From: Alteromonas mediterranea DE
GTDB taxonomy: Bacteria > Pseudomonadota > Gammaproteobacteria > Enterobacterales > Alteromonadaceae
Assembly: GCF_000020585.3 (NCBI RefSeq)
Contig: NC_011138.3
Coordinates: 1,767,193-1,831,192 of the forward strand
DNA: 64,000 nucleotides
Reading direction: 5' to 3'
Below are positions 46,941 to 56,260 of the stretch, one piece after another. Below the pieces are notes generated by a model that saw only the letters and a list, made by a program, of their open reading frames with translations, ran no database searches and was not told the origin of the DNA. A program made the translations under genes and the position numbers. The first letter of the stretch is position 1; each line of letters opens with the position of its first letter.

Positions 46941-47582
46941 TTAGTTATCGAGATAAAATTTATCGTGAAACGTGTACACCCACGTGGGTTGGTAAATAAC
47001 AAGTAACGTTATCGCCATACCGTTTAGTAATGCTTCTGGGAATACAAGTAGCGGAATGAGCAGTATATAGTTATCGAAGATAATGTCCCATGCATAAATG
47101 CCGTCCATGTAATAAAAGGCGCCGAGTGATAAGGTTTTTAGCGCTATCGAAAAGGCGGCGGGGAAAAACGCGCAGATGAAGATGTAAACAAATAACTGGC
47201 GAGGGATACGGTGAAACGACAGCATATAAAATAGGTAAGTAACGCTGATGGGGAGCACCGTACCTAATAAACCGTTCACACCCAGGTTTTGCCATGTTCC
47301 ATAGCCGGTAGCTGTGGCGCCAACAAGGGCGATAAAAGCGGCGATAATTGCGTATCTAAAGCCGAGCATGAGCGTAAGCACAGATAAACCGAGGAAATGT
47401 ACGTCTAGGCCTTCAAATATACCGGCTTTGAATAACCAAAGTACGAACAGCGAAGCCGCGGTGCCGAAAATAAGATGTTGTTGCTGCTTATTTTTGGCAA
47501 AGTGAGTAAAGTCGATACTCTTTACAGCACCTAATAAAAAGGCACCATACATCAGTAAAGCTATGACTTGTAGTGTACTCAC
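46941..47582 (-). CDS. CbiM-like integral membrane protein
   Basis: 213 residues with about six hydrophobic helices. The pattern FTHFAKNKQQQHLIFGTAA, HFLGLSVLTLMLGFRYAII and LLVFPEALLNGMAITLLVIYQP resembles the CbiM-like/COG3235 membrane family related to energy-coupling-factor substrate components. No partner ATPase or transmembrane subunit is adjacent, so its transport function is uncertain. It lies just downstream of xthA on the minus strand (37 nt gap), probably in one transcript. Confidence 0.62.
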   Translation of the reverse strand: MSTLQVIALLMYGAFLLGAVKSIDFTHFAKNKQQQHLIFGTAASLFVLWLFKAGIFEGLDVHFLGLSVLTLMLGFRYAIIAAFIALVGATATGYGTWQNLGVNGLLGTVLPISVTYLFYMLSFHRIPRQLFVYIFICAFFPAAFSIALKTLSLGAFYYMDGIYAWDIIFDNYILLIPLLVFPEALLNGMAITLLVIYQPTWVYTFHDKFYLDN

Positions 47583-47619
47583 ATATACTCCCCGGCTACT
47601 GCGCCTACATTCTCAATTT

Positions 47620-48429
47620 TTAACTTTTGTACTCAGCCCAGATTGGGGCGTGGTCAGAGGGCTTCTCAATACCGCGAAGCTCGTAGTCAATGCCAGCATC
47701 AACAAGCGTGCTATGAAGAGACTTTGTTGCCAAGATCAAATCAATACGAAGACCTCGGTTGTCATTAAACCCCTTAGAGCGATAATCAAACCACGAAAAC
47801 CTTTCGTTTGTTTCAGGGTTTAACGTACGGAAGCTATCTTCGAAACCCCAGCTGAAGAGGGTGTTGAGCCACTCGCGCTCTTCTGGCAAGAAGCTGCACT
47901 TGCCTGTTCGTAGCCAACGCTTGCGGTTTTCTTCACCAATGCCAATATCGAGGTCTGTGTGAGAAATGTTTACATCACCCATCACAATTACATTGTCTTC
48001 TGGCGTGTGGTTTTCATCCAGATAGGTCATTAAATCTTTATAAAACTTACGTTTGGCTGGGTACTTGGTTTCATGCTTTTCGTTTTCACCCTGCGGGAAA
48101 TAACCGTTCAGGATAGTGACAGGCTGGCCAGCGTCATCGGTAGTTTTTAATATGATCATTCTACGTTGCGCGTCTTCTTCATCCGTGGGAAAGCCCATAG
48201 TTACTGATAAAGGCTCTTTTTTAGCTAAGAAGGCGACACCGTAATGGCTTTTTTGACCGTGGAAGTAAACGTGGTAGCCCATTGCTTCTACTGCTTCAAC
48301 AGGAAACTGCTCATTGTGAACCTTAATTTCCTGAAGCCCGATTATGTCAGGCTGGTGGGCATCGATAACGGCTTGTAGCTGGTGTAAGCGAGCGCGAATA
48401 CCATTTATATTAAAGGAGATAACTTTCAT
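47620..48429 (-). CDS. xthA: Exodeoxyribonuclease III
   Basis: 269 residues, the XthA length. It opens [37 protein letters not shown] with the metal-binding Asn and Glu. [16 protein letters not shown] holds the catalytic Asp-Asn pair, SWFDYRS is the conserved DNA-binding block, and the C-terminal [10 protein letters not shown] carries the catalytic Asp-His. It removes abasic sites and 3'-blocking groups and degrades 3' ends of duplex DNA. Confidence 0.95.
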   Translation of the reverse strand: MKVISFNINGIRARLHQLQAVIDAHQPDIIGLQEIKVHNEQFPVEAVEAMGYHVYFHGQKSHYGVAFLAKKEPLSVTMGFPTDEEDAQRRMIILKTTDDAGQPVTILNGYFPQGENEKHETKYPAKRKFYKDLMTYLDENHTPEDNVIVMGDVNISHTDLDIGIGEENRKRWLRTGKCSFLPEEREWLNTLFSWGFEDSFRTLNPETNERFSWFDYRSKGFNDNRGLRIDLILATKSLHSTLVDAGIDYELRGIEKPSDHAPIWAEYKS

Positions 48430-48590
48430 ATTTTTTAAACTGGTTGATACGAACTTCTAACAAGTTTATCAGAAAGCGTCGACGCGCTTAATCATCAATT
48501 GCGGCTATATTAATGCATTCTGTCGATTGCATAGATTAAGTTTATTTATAGCTTACCGATGATCGCGTGAAGAGAGGCCGCAAAAGGTGG

Positions 48591-49376
48591 CTATAAATTC
48601 GCTTCTTGCGAAGCTTTGGTTAATTGAACTTGGTTTCCTAACGCAATTAAATATTCAAACCATGCATTAGCATCATCAATGATGTCTGTTATTACCTCAC
48701 TATTTTCTAAAACAAGTGTTGGAAGTAGAGCGTCAACATCTTGTTTGAAAGACACCCATCTTTTCGCACAGCTCGCCATAGCCTGATAGTAGTTCGTTGG
48801 AATCTCTTTCTGCTTGGCAGCTAGCCGCCTGGCGATGATATTTGCCCCCATCGATGAACCTAACCATACGTAAGCTGCTGCGATAGCTTGTGATGTGGGA
48901 GATTTAAAGTTGAAATCTAGGGGCTTTTTAGCGTGGGTGTCTTGCTTAATGTTTTCTTTAATCTCGCTTTGGCTTAAGAGGGTATTGTGAAAATTAGGGT
49001 GGGTGTCTTTGTAAAAGGCACCAGTATCAGTGAGCTGAGATTTTTCAATATGGGCGTTTTCTTCTTGGGTGTTTGATGTGATGTTTGAGGTATTGCTCAT
49101 TGAATGCAACGCGTGGGTGTCTTCGCTAATGGCGGTTAAAATAGCATCGCTATTAATCATCGATGCAATGCCTTCAAGCTGTGTGCTGTTCTGCTTTGCG
49201 TGATTTACCGCACGGGCAGCAGTTTCGTGAAAGTTTCTCATCACGAAAAGTACGGCTTGATAAGCCTTAACGCTAAATAAATTATCATCGTGATAAATCG
49301 AAAATGGATAAGTATTTTCTAGCGTGGTGTGGCTAGCATGGGTGTCTTGCTTAAGAGCGGTAAATAGGTTTCGCAT
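48591..49376 (-). CDS. Bacterial haem-oxygenase-like protein with repeat-derived insert
   Basis: 261 residues. LKQDTHASHTTLENTYPF at the N-terminus resembles the proximal-His helix of haem oxygenases. YVWLGSSMGANIIARRLA at about 168-185 is the distal-helix glycine-rich motif of the BphO type. Typical members have about 190-210 residues. The surplus is a low-complexity stretch at about 84-165 with EDTHA, KDTHP and QDTHA, each encoded by a GACACCCA DNA repeat read in a different frame from the permease at 42163. A fourth DTH occurs at residues 10-12. It would open haem to biliverdin; no phytochrome gene is adjacent. Confidence 0.7.
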   Translation of the reverse strand: MRNLFTALKQDTHASHTTLENTYPFSIYHDDNLFSVKAYQAVLFVMRNFHETAARAVNHAKQNSTQLEGIASMINSDAILTAISEDTHALHSMSNTSNITSNTQEENAHIEKSQLTDTGAFYKDTHPNFHNTLLSQSEIKENIKQDTHAKKPLDFNFKSPTSQAIAAAYVWLGSSMGANIIARRLAAKQKEIPTNYYQAMASCAKRWVSFKQDVDALLPTLVLENSEVITDIIDDANAWFEYLIALGNQVQLTKASQEANL

Positions 49377-49443
49377 GGACGGTGATTCTTCGCGATTAAA
49401 TTACATGGTTTTTGTAGTTTGGCTTAACCTTATCATGGGTGTC
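48751..49443. repeat. GACACCCA repeat cluster 2 (haem-oxygenase-like gene and its upstream region)
   Basis: Exact copies at 48751 (forward) and at 48934, 49000, 49114, 49339 and 49436 (reverse, TGGGTGTC). The last is intergenic, upstream of the gene. The reverse ones commonly continue CTTTGTAA or CTTGCTTAA, the same extended motif as elsewhere. Confidence 0.88.
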
Positions 49444-49546
49444 TTTGTAACGGATAGGTGGGACGGAGTTTTTTTCCTGCCTATTTCATTGCGCCGAATA
49501 CCAGTGCGGGTATACTTGCCGCAAATTTTAAGATAGGTAAAGAATT

Positions 49547-49942
49547 GTGTTTCCAGAAACAGTTGCAGATAAACTAACTGATGCAGTGATTGAACAGGCA
49601 ATGAGGCTAAGTGCCGAAGAACGCCAAGAACTTGTTGTGAGCTATATCGTAAAAGCTAATGAGATTTGGCTGGTGCAGGGCAACGAAGGGTTTGTTATGT
49701 TTGAAAACGGTGATAGCGTCCAGCTGCCGGTATTTCCACATAAAGATTTGGCGCAGAAGTTCGTAGATATCAACGAAATTGTTGGTCAATGTGCAAACGT
49801 AGCATTAGACGAATTTACTCAAACGTGGCTACCAGGCCTTGAGAAAAACGGTGTTGAACTTGTTATGTTCCCAACAACAAGCGACGTTGAGAACCTGGTT
49901 ATGACCGCCGAAGATCTTGCCGCTGCGTTAAACGGCAACTAA
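49547..49942 (+). CDS. DUF2750 family protein
   Basis: 131 residues, starting at GTG 49547 with AGGTAAAG about 8 nt upstream. The layout FVxKANEIWLVQGNEGFVMFENGDSVQLPVFPH, then FVDINEI and FTQTWLPGLEKNGVELVMFP, matches the small acidic DUF2750 family, which is widespread in gammaproteobacteria and of unknown function. It is cytoplasmic, without signal or membrane segments. The sufE-like gene follows after 14 nt, so the two are probably co-transcribed. Confidence 0.82.
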   Translation: MFPETVADKLTDAVIEQAMRLSAEERQELVVSYIVKANEIWLVQGNEGFVMFENGDSVQLPVFPHKDLAQKFVDINEIVGQCANVALDEFTQTWLPGLEKNGVELVMFPTTSDVENLVMTAEDLAAALNGN

Positions 49943-49956
49943 GTTAAGGTTTGTGT

Positions 49957-50349
49957 ATGTCATCCGAAGATAATTTACTTCCTCTTGGCGAATCGCTGGC
50001 TAATGCGAAAGGGTGGGATGACTTTACTCGCACACTCATGTTAGCGGGAAAGGCGCTAACTCCGCTACCACAGCCAGAGCGCAATGATAATACTGCGGTG
50101 GAAGGGTGTGAAAGCCCAGTATGGTTAGCTTTTTCTCACGATGAAGGCTGTCTTATGGCGTTTTCACCAAGTAAGGTAATACGCGGTGTACTCGCCGTTT
50201 TACTTGAAAAAGCAAATTCACTTACCAAGCAGCAGCGAGCGGCCTTTGATTTTGAAAATTATTTATCGCAATGCCAACTTGAGCGCCACTTAAGCCAATC
50301 GCGAGGAAACGGGATCAAGTCGGTTATAGCGAAGCTTAAGGATATCTAA
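49957..50349 (+). CDS. SufE/CsdE-type sulfur acceptor protein
   Basis: 130 residues from ATG 49957, preferred over the upstream TTG 49951 because TAAGGT is correctly spaced. GWDDFTRTLMLAGKALTPLP starts the SufE fold. VEGCESPVWLAF contains the conserved acceptor Cys in the usual GC-x-S-x-(V)W motif. The C-terminal helix contains HLSQSRGNGIKSVIAKLK. Such proteins accept persulfide sulfur from a cysteine desulfurase for Fe-S assembly. No desulfurase is adjacent. The stop codon lies in a 17-bp perfect tandem duplication. Confidence 0.88.
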   Translation: MSSEDNLLPLGESLANAKGWDDFTRTLMLAGKALTPLPQPERNDNTAVEGCESPVWLAFSHDEGCLMAFSPSKVIRGVLAVLLEKANSLTKQQRAAFDFENYLSQCQLERHLSQSRGNGIKSVIAKLKDI

Positions 50350-50371
50350 TTAAAAAGGATATCTAATTAAA
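50338..50371. repeat. 17-bp perfect tandem duplication
   Basis: AAGGATATCTAATTAAA occurs at 50338-50354 and again at 50355-50371. The first copy contains the final codons and stop of the sufE-like gene. Confidence 0.85.
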
Positions 50372-50385
50372 CCTGTGGCTTAATT

Positions 50386-51657
50386 TTACTTGTTTTTCGC
50401 CTCTATCCACTGGCTCATGTACTTACTCGCCGTCAGTGTTTGGTGCCAAAGTAGGCTTTGCATAAATAACGTCGCTCTGTGCGATTCTAAACTTTGCGTT
50501 AAATTTAGTATCTTTGTGGTGAGCTCAAATTGAGGTTGGTGGGCTTTAAACTCATTAAGTAAGCATTCCGCTTGGTGGCTCGCATTTTCCCACACCTCTT
50601 TATTGGTATAGAGCGCTACAGCGTGCTCTACATAGTTGTTAACCACCTCAGGTTTAGCGATATCAGTGCTACAAATAGCCCCGGGCCATGAATACGGTGC
50701 GTCATTACTCGGGTCGTCTTTCGCTACCTTTCTACGTACGATGCCTTCCGCGCCTACCCATGTTGTAATACTTGGTGTAAAACATCGCATTGCATCTAAA
50801 AGCTTTCCTTTCACGCCAGCCCCAAACCGTAAAGGCGCAATTAGTGCCTTGGCGTTTACCATCACTGATTCAACGTCTGCGGCCCAACCCTTCACTAAAA
50901 AGCCTTGCTTGTCGTTGTGAAGTTGTGTGGCTTTTTTAGGTGGATAAGCGCCGTAAATGTGCAGTTCTGCTTGGGGAAGTGCTTTTTTAATTGCAGGCCA
51001 CAGGCTTTGCTTAAGCTGAAGTGCTGCATCCCAATTAGGCGCATGGCGAAAGTTACCGATGTGAACGAAATTGGCGCGCTGCTCAAAAGGAACCTGTATC
51101 GTCGTTGTATTGCCAACAACAAGGGGGTGATAATGAAGCTGCGCTGCTGGCACGCCGTAGTGTTCAGTGAGCAGCGCCATCTCTTGTTTGGAAATTACTA
51201 GAGTGAGATCGCTACGTAATATAGAAGCGATTTCTCTTTGTGCTAACTCACTGCTTAATTGTGCCTGTTTAGCATCGCCTGTTTTCTTTACGGCATCGTG
51301 CCTTGCTTGGCGTAAGCTATGTAAGTCTTCTGTATTTAAAATGCGTAGCGCTTCGGGGCAACTTTCTTTCACCCGCCACGAAAACTGCTCTTCTGTCATG
51401 TAGCGATCAAATATAACCACGTCTGGATTTAACCGCGCTATCAGCGTATTGAATGAACTGCAGTTCAGTGCCACAGAATGGGCTTGCACGCCCAGTGCTT
51501 CAAGGTCTGCTTTGTGCTCGCTATCTGTCGCTGCGGTTAAAAACGTTACGTTAAAATTAGCGTCTAAACAGCGCATTATAAGCGATAGCATATTTTGGCC
51601 AGCGGCCGAAGAATTAGGCTCAGGCCATACATAACCAATTACAGCAACATTTAACAT
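50386..51657 (-). CDS. Glycosyltransferase, GT4-like
   Basis: 423 residues. AVIGYVWPEPNSSAAGQNML is the N-terminal acceptor-side loop. The C-terminal donor half shows FVHIGNFRHAPNWDAALQL at about 215, then VKGWAADVESVMVNAKALIAPLRFGAGVKGKLLDAM at about 275-310, where the last Lys-Gly-Lys block corresponds to the family's nucleotide-sugar site. It is convergent with the sufE-like gene and lies 23 kb away from the polysaccharide island. Its acceptor (surface glycan, lipid or protein) cannot be told. Confidence 0.78.
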   Translation of the reverse strand: MLNVAVIGYVWPEPNSSAAGQNMLSLIMRCLDANFNVTFLTAATDSEHKADLEALGVQAHSVALNCSSFNTLIARLNPDVVIFDRYMTEEQFSWRVKESCPEALRILNTEDLHSLRQARHDAVKKTGDAKQAQLSSELAQREIASILRSDLTLVISKQEMALLTEHYGVPAAQLHYHPLVVGNTTTIQVPFEQRANFVHIGNFRHAPNWDAALQLKQSLWPAIKKALPQAELHIYGAYPPKKATQLHNDKQGFLVKGWAADVESVMVNAKALIAPLRFGAGVKGKLLDAMRCFTPSITTWVGAEGIVRRKVAKDDPSNDAPYSWPGAICSTDIAKPEVVNNYVEHAVALYTNKEVWENASHQAECLLNEFKAHQPQFELTTKILNLTQSLESHRATLFMQSLLWHQTLTASKYMSQWIEAKNK

Positions 51658-52155
51658 GGTGAAATTTTAACTTTTACGTTTGAGGTTAGCCTTAAAAGGC
51701 GCGGTGTTGTGGTGTTAGCGTGTGATGCTAACATAAATCTGCTTCGCTAGCGTTGAAACTGCAAAAAAGGGGTAACCCTTAGAAAATCTAATTCTTATAG
51801 GTAATTACCCCGAGTTTTTCTTTGTATTACAATTATAGGTATGTAAAAACAAGCGGCACGGTATAATAAGCCAATCGGGATGAAGTTGATTATATGGCTT
51901 ATTAGTGTCGGTATTATTGCCCTTGTATAGGTGCTTAAAAATAAAAGCTCGGCGCATGGCTGGTGCAAAAATCAGCTAATAAAGCGCAATTTAATTGCTT
52001 AATATAACGTTTTGATTAATAAAAAAATCATACTTTTTTACTAAGCGGTATTTATTGACCTACCCGTTTTTTGTGCCTATACCTAAACAAACGTGAGGCA
52101 AATGGACGTACCTTGGGCGCTATATTGATAAAGGCGGCATTAAGAGAGTGCACGA
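51658..52155. other. Intergenic gap, 498 bp, no gene seen
   Basis: Divergent region between the GT and the HDOD gene. A TATAAT at 51862-51867 is a good -10 candidate on the + strand but has no convincing -35, and it is 290 nt from the HDOD start. A small RNA or a long leader is possible but unsupported. AT-rich throughout. Confidence 0.45.
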
Positions 52156-53001
52156 ATGAATTTAGATGAACTAGTTTCCAAAGCGGAAGACCTCTTCGTA
52201 TTACCAGACTCGGTAACTCGACTTAAAGCTTGTATGGATGACGAAGCTTCAAGCATCGATGACATCGGTGAGATCATTGCTTTTGACCCTTCGTTGGCCA
52301 CCCAGCTTCTGCGTGTGGCGAACTCTGCGTTGTATCGATTTCCTAACAAAATTGATACCGTCACTCGCGCAATTCAGGTGGTGGGCACCCGATCTACCTA
52401 CGATTTAGCACTTGCCTATGGCGTTAGTCAGGCCTTTAGCGATGTTGACGGCCAGTGTATCGATTTAGATAAATTTTGGGAGCAAAGTGTCTCCTGCGGC
52501 CTTTTGGCAAAGTATTTTGCAGATATGCGCAATATTCGTGAACCTGAGCGCCTTTTTGTTTCCGGGTTGCTTCACAATATTGGCGAGCTTGTTACCGTGT
52601 CCGTATTACCAGAATCGGCTACGCGCTGTCAGGCGTTTAATGCCCGAGTGAGCCCAGCAGAGCTTCAGTTTGGCGTGTTGGGTTTTACTTATGCCGAGCT
52701 ATCGGCCAGGCTCATTGAAAAGTGGGATATTCCCAGTACGATTTATGCGCCTATTGATAGTATTCACAAAGGGGAGGAAGGGGCCACGACTATTGAAGAT
52801 AAAATTCTGCAGTTGTCGTACGTTTTAGCTCTCGATAATGTAAACCCTGAGATTTACCCAAGCTACCATAACCTCAAACCTGAGCAACACGAGGCGCTTT
52901 CGCTAAAGCGGGAAGATCTAGAAGATGCACTAGATATAACCAATCTACAGTGTATTTCGATTATATCGCTATTTAATCCTAATGCCTTTATGTTGTACTA
53001 A
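52156..53001 (+). CDS. HDOD-domain protein
   Basis: 281 residues made essentially of one HDOD domain (about 15-210). LPDSVTRLKACMDDEASSIDDIGEIIAFDPSLATQLLRVANSALY is the family's opening. FVSGLLHNIGELV carries the degenerate HD-like motif without intact metal ligands. HDOD proteins act in signalling as non-catalytic relatives of HD-GYP enzymes. No further output domain is attached. It is convergent with the thioesterase. Confidence 0.88.
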   Translation: MNLDELVSKAEDLFVLPDSVTRLKACMDDEASSIDDIGEIIAFDPSLATQLLRVANSALYRFPNKIDTVTRAIQVVGTRSTYDLALAYGVSQAFSDVDGQCIDLDKFWEQSVSCGLLAKYFADMRNIREPERLFVSGLLHNIGELVTVSVLPESATRCQAFNARVSPAELQFGVLGFTYAELSARLIEKWDIPSTIYAPIDSIHKGEEGATTIEDKILQLSYVLALDNVNPEIYPSYHNLKPEQHEALSLKREDLEDALDITNLQCISIISLFNPNAFMLY

Positions 53002-53025
53002 CTGAAGCGTATACACGCTTCAGTT
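53000..53025. terminator. Bidirectional terminator hairpin
   Basis: 11-bp perfect stem AACTGAAGCGT / ACGCTTCAGTT with a 4-nt loop between the convergent HDOD and thioesterase genes. The U-tract is short. Confidence 0.75.
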
Positions 53026-53037
53026 TAGCCTTCCGGT

Positions 53038-53853
53038 TTAATCGAAAATCGCGACGGTTTGCCTGCTTATCGCAATCACCTCGTTGTCTTTATCCCAAAT
53101 TGTTGCTTCCGTATGTCCGTAGCCATCGGCCGCTTGTCGCGTATGCGCTTTATAGCCAAACCAATCGGTGGGGCTTACAGGTTTATGCGGATGAATAAAC
53201 TCTAAATTCCAGCTAACTGTGCTTGCTGGTGCAGGCAGCTTCATCATTTGCAGCAAGGTTGGCGGCCATGCATCAATCATGGTGATGATATGGGCATCGG
53301 TAATGGCTTCAGGCGCCTTTTTAAAACGCATAAATCCATGGTAGTGACTGGTTTTCTTGCGCGTAAATGGAATGCCACCTTCGTCGATGGCTAAGTCAAA
53401 GTAACGCAAAAATTTTGGCGTTACTTTAGGAATTTGCGGTATGAATTTAGCCTTATTTGGTAAAGGCATATCGTGCTTTTCGTTGTTCTCGACGCGAATT
53501 CCAGACGCCCTGGCAACGCCAAAGCAGGCTTGAGAGAACACGCAGCTTTTTCCGTTTTGAATAGCGTGTGCCGTAAATTGCGATACGTTTTTACCCGTTC
53601 TTAGCAAAGTAACTTCAATAGAAAAAGGAGCTTCAAGTGACAAAGGGCCCACAAAGTTAGTGGTGAATGAGCGCAATACCCGATTGTCAGTAACTTGTTG
53701 CTTTACTGCACAGTAGAGCATACCGGCAGAAATGCCGCCAAATGCGGTACGGCCCTGTCCCCACGTTTTGGGAATGATAAGGCCATCAACCTTCCATGTG
53801 TTTTCCGAAGTCTGTGATAACTGAGGGATATTGAGCAATTCGTCTACTGTCAT
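53038..53853 (-). CDS. Acyl-CoA thioesterase-like protein (double hotdog)
   Basis: 271 residues with two hotdog halves. The first contains GQGRTAFGGISAGMLYCAV and RSFTTNFVGPLSLEAPFSIEVTLLRTGKNVSQFTAHAIQ. The second contains SWNLEFIHPHKPVSPTDWFGYKAHTRQAADGYGHTEATIWDKDNEVIAISRQTVAIF. This is the TesB-like/4HBT_3 arrangement. Members hydrolyse acyl-CoA thioesters in the cytoplasm; the chain length preferred here is unknown. Confidence 0.83.
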   Translation of the reverse strand: MTVDELLNIPQLSQTSENTWKVDGLIIPKTWGQGRTAFGGISAGMLYCAVKQQVTDNRVLRSFTTNFVGPLSLEAPFSIEVTLLRTGKNVSQFTAHAIQNGKSCVFSQACFGVARASGIRVENNEKHDMPLPNKAKFIPQIPKVTPKFLRYFDLAIDEGGIPFTRKKTSHYHGFMRFKKAPEAITDAHIITMIDAWPPTLLQMMKLPAPASTVSWNLEFIHPHKPVSPTDWFGYKAHTRQAADGYGHTEATIWDKDNEVIAISRQTVAIFD

Positions 53854-54023
53854 ACTTGCTGTCTGGTCTGATGAGTTGAGTGTTTTGTCATCCTACCCTA
53901 AGCGCTATAGAACGAAAAGCCTGAGTTAGAAATTTTCGTTATGTTAACAAATAAGTAACAATAAGTTGTTTATTTTTTTACCTAATGCGTAGACTGGGGT
54001 TATCGTCACTTAAAAGGACTGTT

Positions 54024-55346
54024 ATGGCCCATACTCACGTAGAAGGTATTCCTGCTAATGAAGCCGGAACATCAAGAAGTTACCGAAATTACGTTTTATT
54101 CATACTAACCCTGGTCTACGCCTTTAACTTTATAGACAGGCAAATCATTGGGATCCTTTCACCTTTCATTAAAGCTGATTTAGGTTTGGATGACGCCCAA
54201 CTTGGGTGGTTAAAGGGGGTTTATTTCGCGCTATTGTACACGGTGATGGGAATTCCTATTGCTTGGCTCGCAGACCGCTACAGCCGGGTGAATATCATCG
54301 CCATCTCACTTACGTTGTGGAGCGGGTTTACCGCAGCTTCGGGGTTGGCGGCAAATTACATGCAGCTTGCCATTGCTCGAATAGGCGTTGGCATTGGCGA
54401 AGCAGGGGGCAGCCCACCGTCGCACAGTATTATCTCTGACCTTTTTCCGAAAGAAAAACGAGCGGGGGCACTCGCTATTTACTCTTTAGGTATCCCTTTT
54501 GGCGTTATGCTAGCGTTTTTTGCGTCTGCATTTTTCTTGCAAGGGGGCTCAGCAGACTGGCGTACCGTTATGTACAGTGTGGGTATTCCTGGCGTGCTCC
54601 TTGCGATACTGCTTAAGTTAACGGTAAAAGAGCCAACTCGAACCGTATCTGCGCCAAGTGACGATACAACGAACAAGCCAAGCGTAAAGTCATCGCTTAA
54701 AATGCTTTTAAAGATACCCACATGGTGGGGAATGGCGCTGGGTATTTCGTTTGGCTCTTTTGGAAACTATGCAATATCAACATGGGTCATCGATTATTAC
54801 GTACGCGCATTTGCGGGACTAGACATCACCCAACTGCTGATTGTATTTGGAATTATTAACGGTACTGCATATGCGTTAGGTGTATGGCTGGGTGGCTATA
54901 TCGCAGACCGATGGGGTAAGCACAATAAAAAGGCGTATGCGCTTTTGCCTGCTATTGCGCTGATTATCGGTGTGCCGGCTTTTTACGCTTCGCTTCAGGT
55001 CCAAGACTTATGGCTTTCTGTTGGGCTAATGGCGCTATTATTATTTACCAGCGGGTCGTATTTGGGGCCCAGCTTTGCTATGGCGCAAACCCTAGCGCCA
55101 ATAAACGTACGGGCAATGTCAACGGCGCTATTTTTCTTCGTGTTAAATATTATTGCCCTAGGTGGCGGGCCTACGCTTACCGGTATTATAAGTCAGGCAC
55201 TGGTTCCTTCTCTTGGTGAAACAGAAGCATTGCGACAAGCGCTTATTTACCTTGTGGTGCCTTATGGGCTCTCAATTGCGGTTTTCTTATGGACAAGTAC
55301 CAAAATCGTAAAAGATTGGGAAATGGCAGAAGCCAGAGGCTTGTAG
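54024..55346 (+). CDS. MFS transporter, spinster-like
   Basis: The frame opens at 53985, but ATG 54024 follows AAAAGGA by about 8 nt and is the better start (440 residues). Twelve membrane segments. The loop 2-3 motif reads GIPIAWLADRYSRVNIIAISL and the mid-protein motif GVGIGEAGGSPPSHSIISDLFPKEKRAGALAIY, which is characteristic of the spinster-like MFS group. In bacteria, proteins of this group are often annotated with unproven substrates; none can be assigned here. Followed by a terminator. Confidence 0.85.
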   Translation: MAHTHVEGIPANEAGTSRSYRNYVLFILTLVYAFNFIDRQIIGILSPFIKADLGLDDAQLGWLKGVYFALLYTVMGIPIAWLADRYSRVNIIAISLTLWSGFTAASGLAANYMQLAIARIGVGIGEAGGSPPSHSIISDLFPKEKRAGALAIYSLGIPFGVMLAFFASAFFLQGGSADWRTVMYSVGIPGVLLAILLKLTVKEPTRTVSAPSDDTTNKPSVKSSLKMLLKIPTWWGMALGISFGSFGNYAISTWVIDYYVRAFAGLDITQLLIVFGIINGTAYALGVWLGGYIADRWGKHNKKAYALLPAIALIIGVPAFYASLQVQDLWLSVGLMALLLFTSGSYLGPSFAMAQTLAPINVRAMSTALFFFVLNIIALGGGPTLTGIISQALVPSLGETEALRQALIYLVVPYGLSIAVFLWTSTKIVKDWEMAEARGL

Positions 55347-55365
55347 TATTATCGTGCTTTATTGC

Positions 55366-55397
55366 TAAGGGGCTGATTTCAAGCCCCTTATTTGTTT
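55366..55397 (+). terminator. Rho-independent terminator after MFS gene
   Basis: TAAGGGGCT / AGCCCCTTA stem with a 7-nt loop and a T-rich tail (TTTGTTTG). Confidence 0.82.
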
Positions 55398-55418
55398 GTG
55401 ACATAACGGAGTATATTG

Positions 55419-56222
55419 GTGTCTTCGACAGAGTTGAGTTTTCATTTTGCTCATGCAAACGGATTTCCCGCTGGCAGTTACAATGCGATGTTTTCGGCGT
55501 TGCCTAAGAACTTCAATCGTTTACACGTTGAGCGTTTCGGCCACGACCCTCAGCTTCCCGTGAATGGCAATTGGCGAAATCAAGTTCACGAGCTTATTAA
55601 GCATGTAAGAAAAGAGAATACGGACTCACGCGGTGTATTTGGCGTGGGGCATTCATTTGGTGCGGTTATCACCTATATGGCCGCATGCGAGGCGCCAGAA
55701 CTGTTTCGAGGCATCATTTTACTCGACCCGCCGCTGGTGGTTGGCCCGCTAAGCTACTTTTTCAGGTTTGCTAAGTATACGCCGTTAATCAATAAACTAA
55801 CCCCGGCGAAGCTCGCGCAAACACGCAATACTAGTTGGCCGAGTAATACCGATATGGAAACATACTTTCATAGCAAAGCCTTGTTTAGAGATATGGACAA
55901 ACGCTGCGTACGAGACTACGTAAAGTCGGTGACTGCGTTAAAAGGAGACGATATATCGCTGACATTTCGTGCTGACGTTGAAGCTGCGTTGTTTCGAAAC
56001 GTACCTCATAATTTGGGAAAATATAGAGGGAAACTACAATGTCCGGCAGTGCTCGCAACGGGAAGTAAAAGTAATGTATGTAAGCCAGAAATGTATTCTC
56101 GCCTAATGAAGCATAACGCTATTGATCATGTTGTGCTTGAAGGGGGGCATATGTTTCCTTTAGAGCATCCAGAGCAAGTGGCAGCGTTTATAGAACGTAC
56201 GATAACGAGGTGGAATACATAG
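55419..56222 (+). CDS. Alpha/beta-hydrolase
   Basis: About 267 residues from GTG 55419, with GGAG 7 nt upstream (a TTG codon directly before it is the alternative). SFHFAHANGFPAGSY carries the oxyanion-hole HANG motif. GVGHSFGAVITYMA at about 75-88 is the nucleophile elbow G-H-S-F-G. Late blocks ATGSKSNVC and HMFPLEHPEQ carry the catalytic Asp/His positions. A cytoplasmic esterase or lipase-like enzyme of unknown substrate; convergent with glgC. Confidence 0.85.
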   Translation: MSSTELSFHFAHANGFPAGSYNAMFSALPKNFNRLHVERFGHDPQLPVNGNWRNQVHELIKHVRKENTDSRGVFGVGHSFGAVITYMAACEAPELFRGIILLDPPLVVGPLSYFFRFAKYTPLINKLTPAKLAQTRNTSWPSNTDMETYFHSKALFRDMDKRCVRDYVKSVTALKGDDISLTFRADVEAALFRNVPHNLGKYRGKLQCPAVLATGSKSNVCKPEMYSRLMKHNAIDHVVLEGGHMFPLEHPEQVAAFIERTITRWNT

Positions 56223-56230
56223 TGGGGCAC

Positions 56231-56260
56231 GATTTGGCGCAGTTGCGCCAAATCATTTTT
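56231..56260. terminator. Bidirectional terminator hairpin
   Basis: GATTTGGCGC / GCGCCAAATC with a 4-nt loop and a following ATTTTT, between the convergent hydrolase and glgC. Confidence 0.88.

Noticed and set aside
51862..51867. Small RNA gene starting at the TATAAT in the 498-bp gap
   Set aside because: There is no matching -35 box and no terminator hairpin at a suitable distance.
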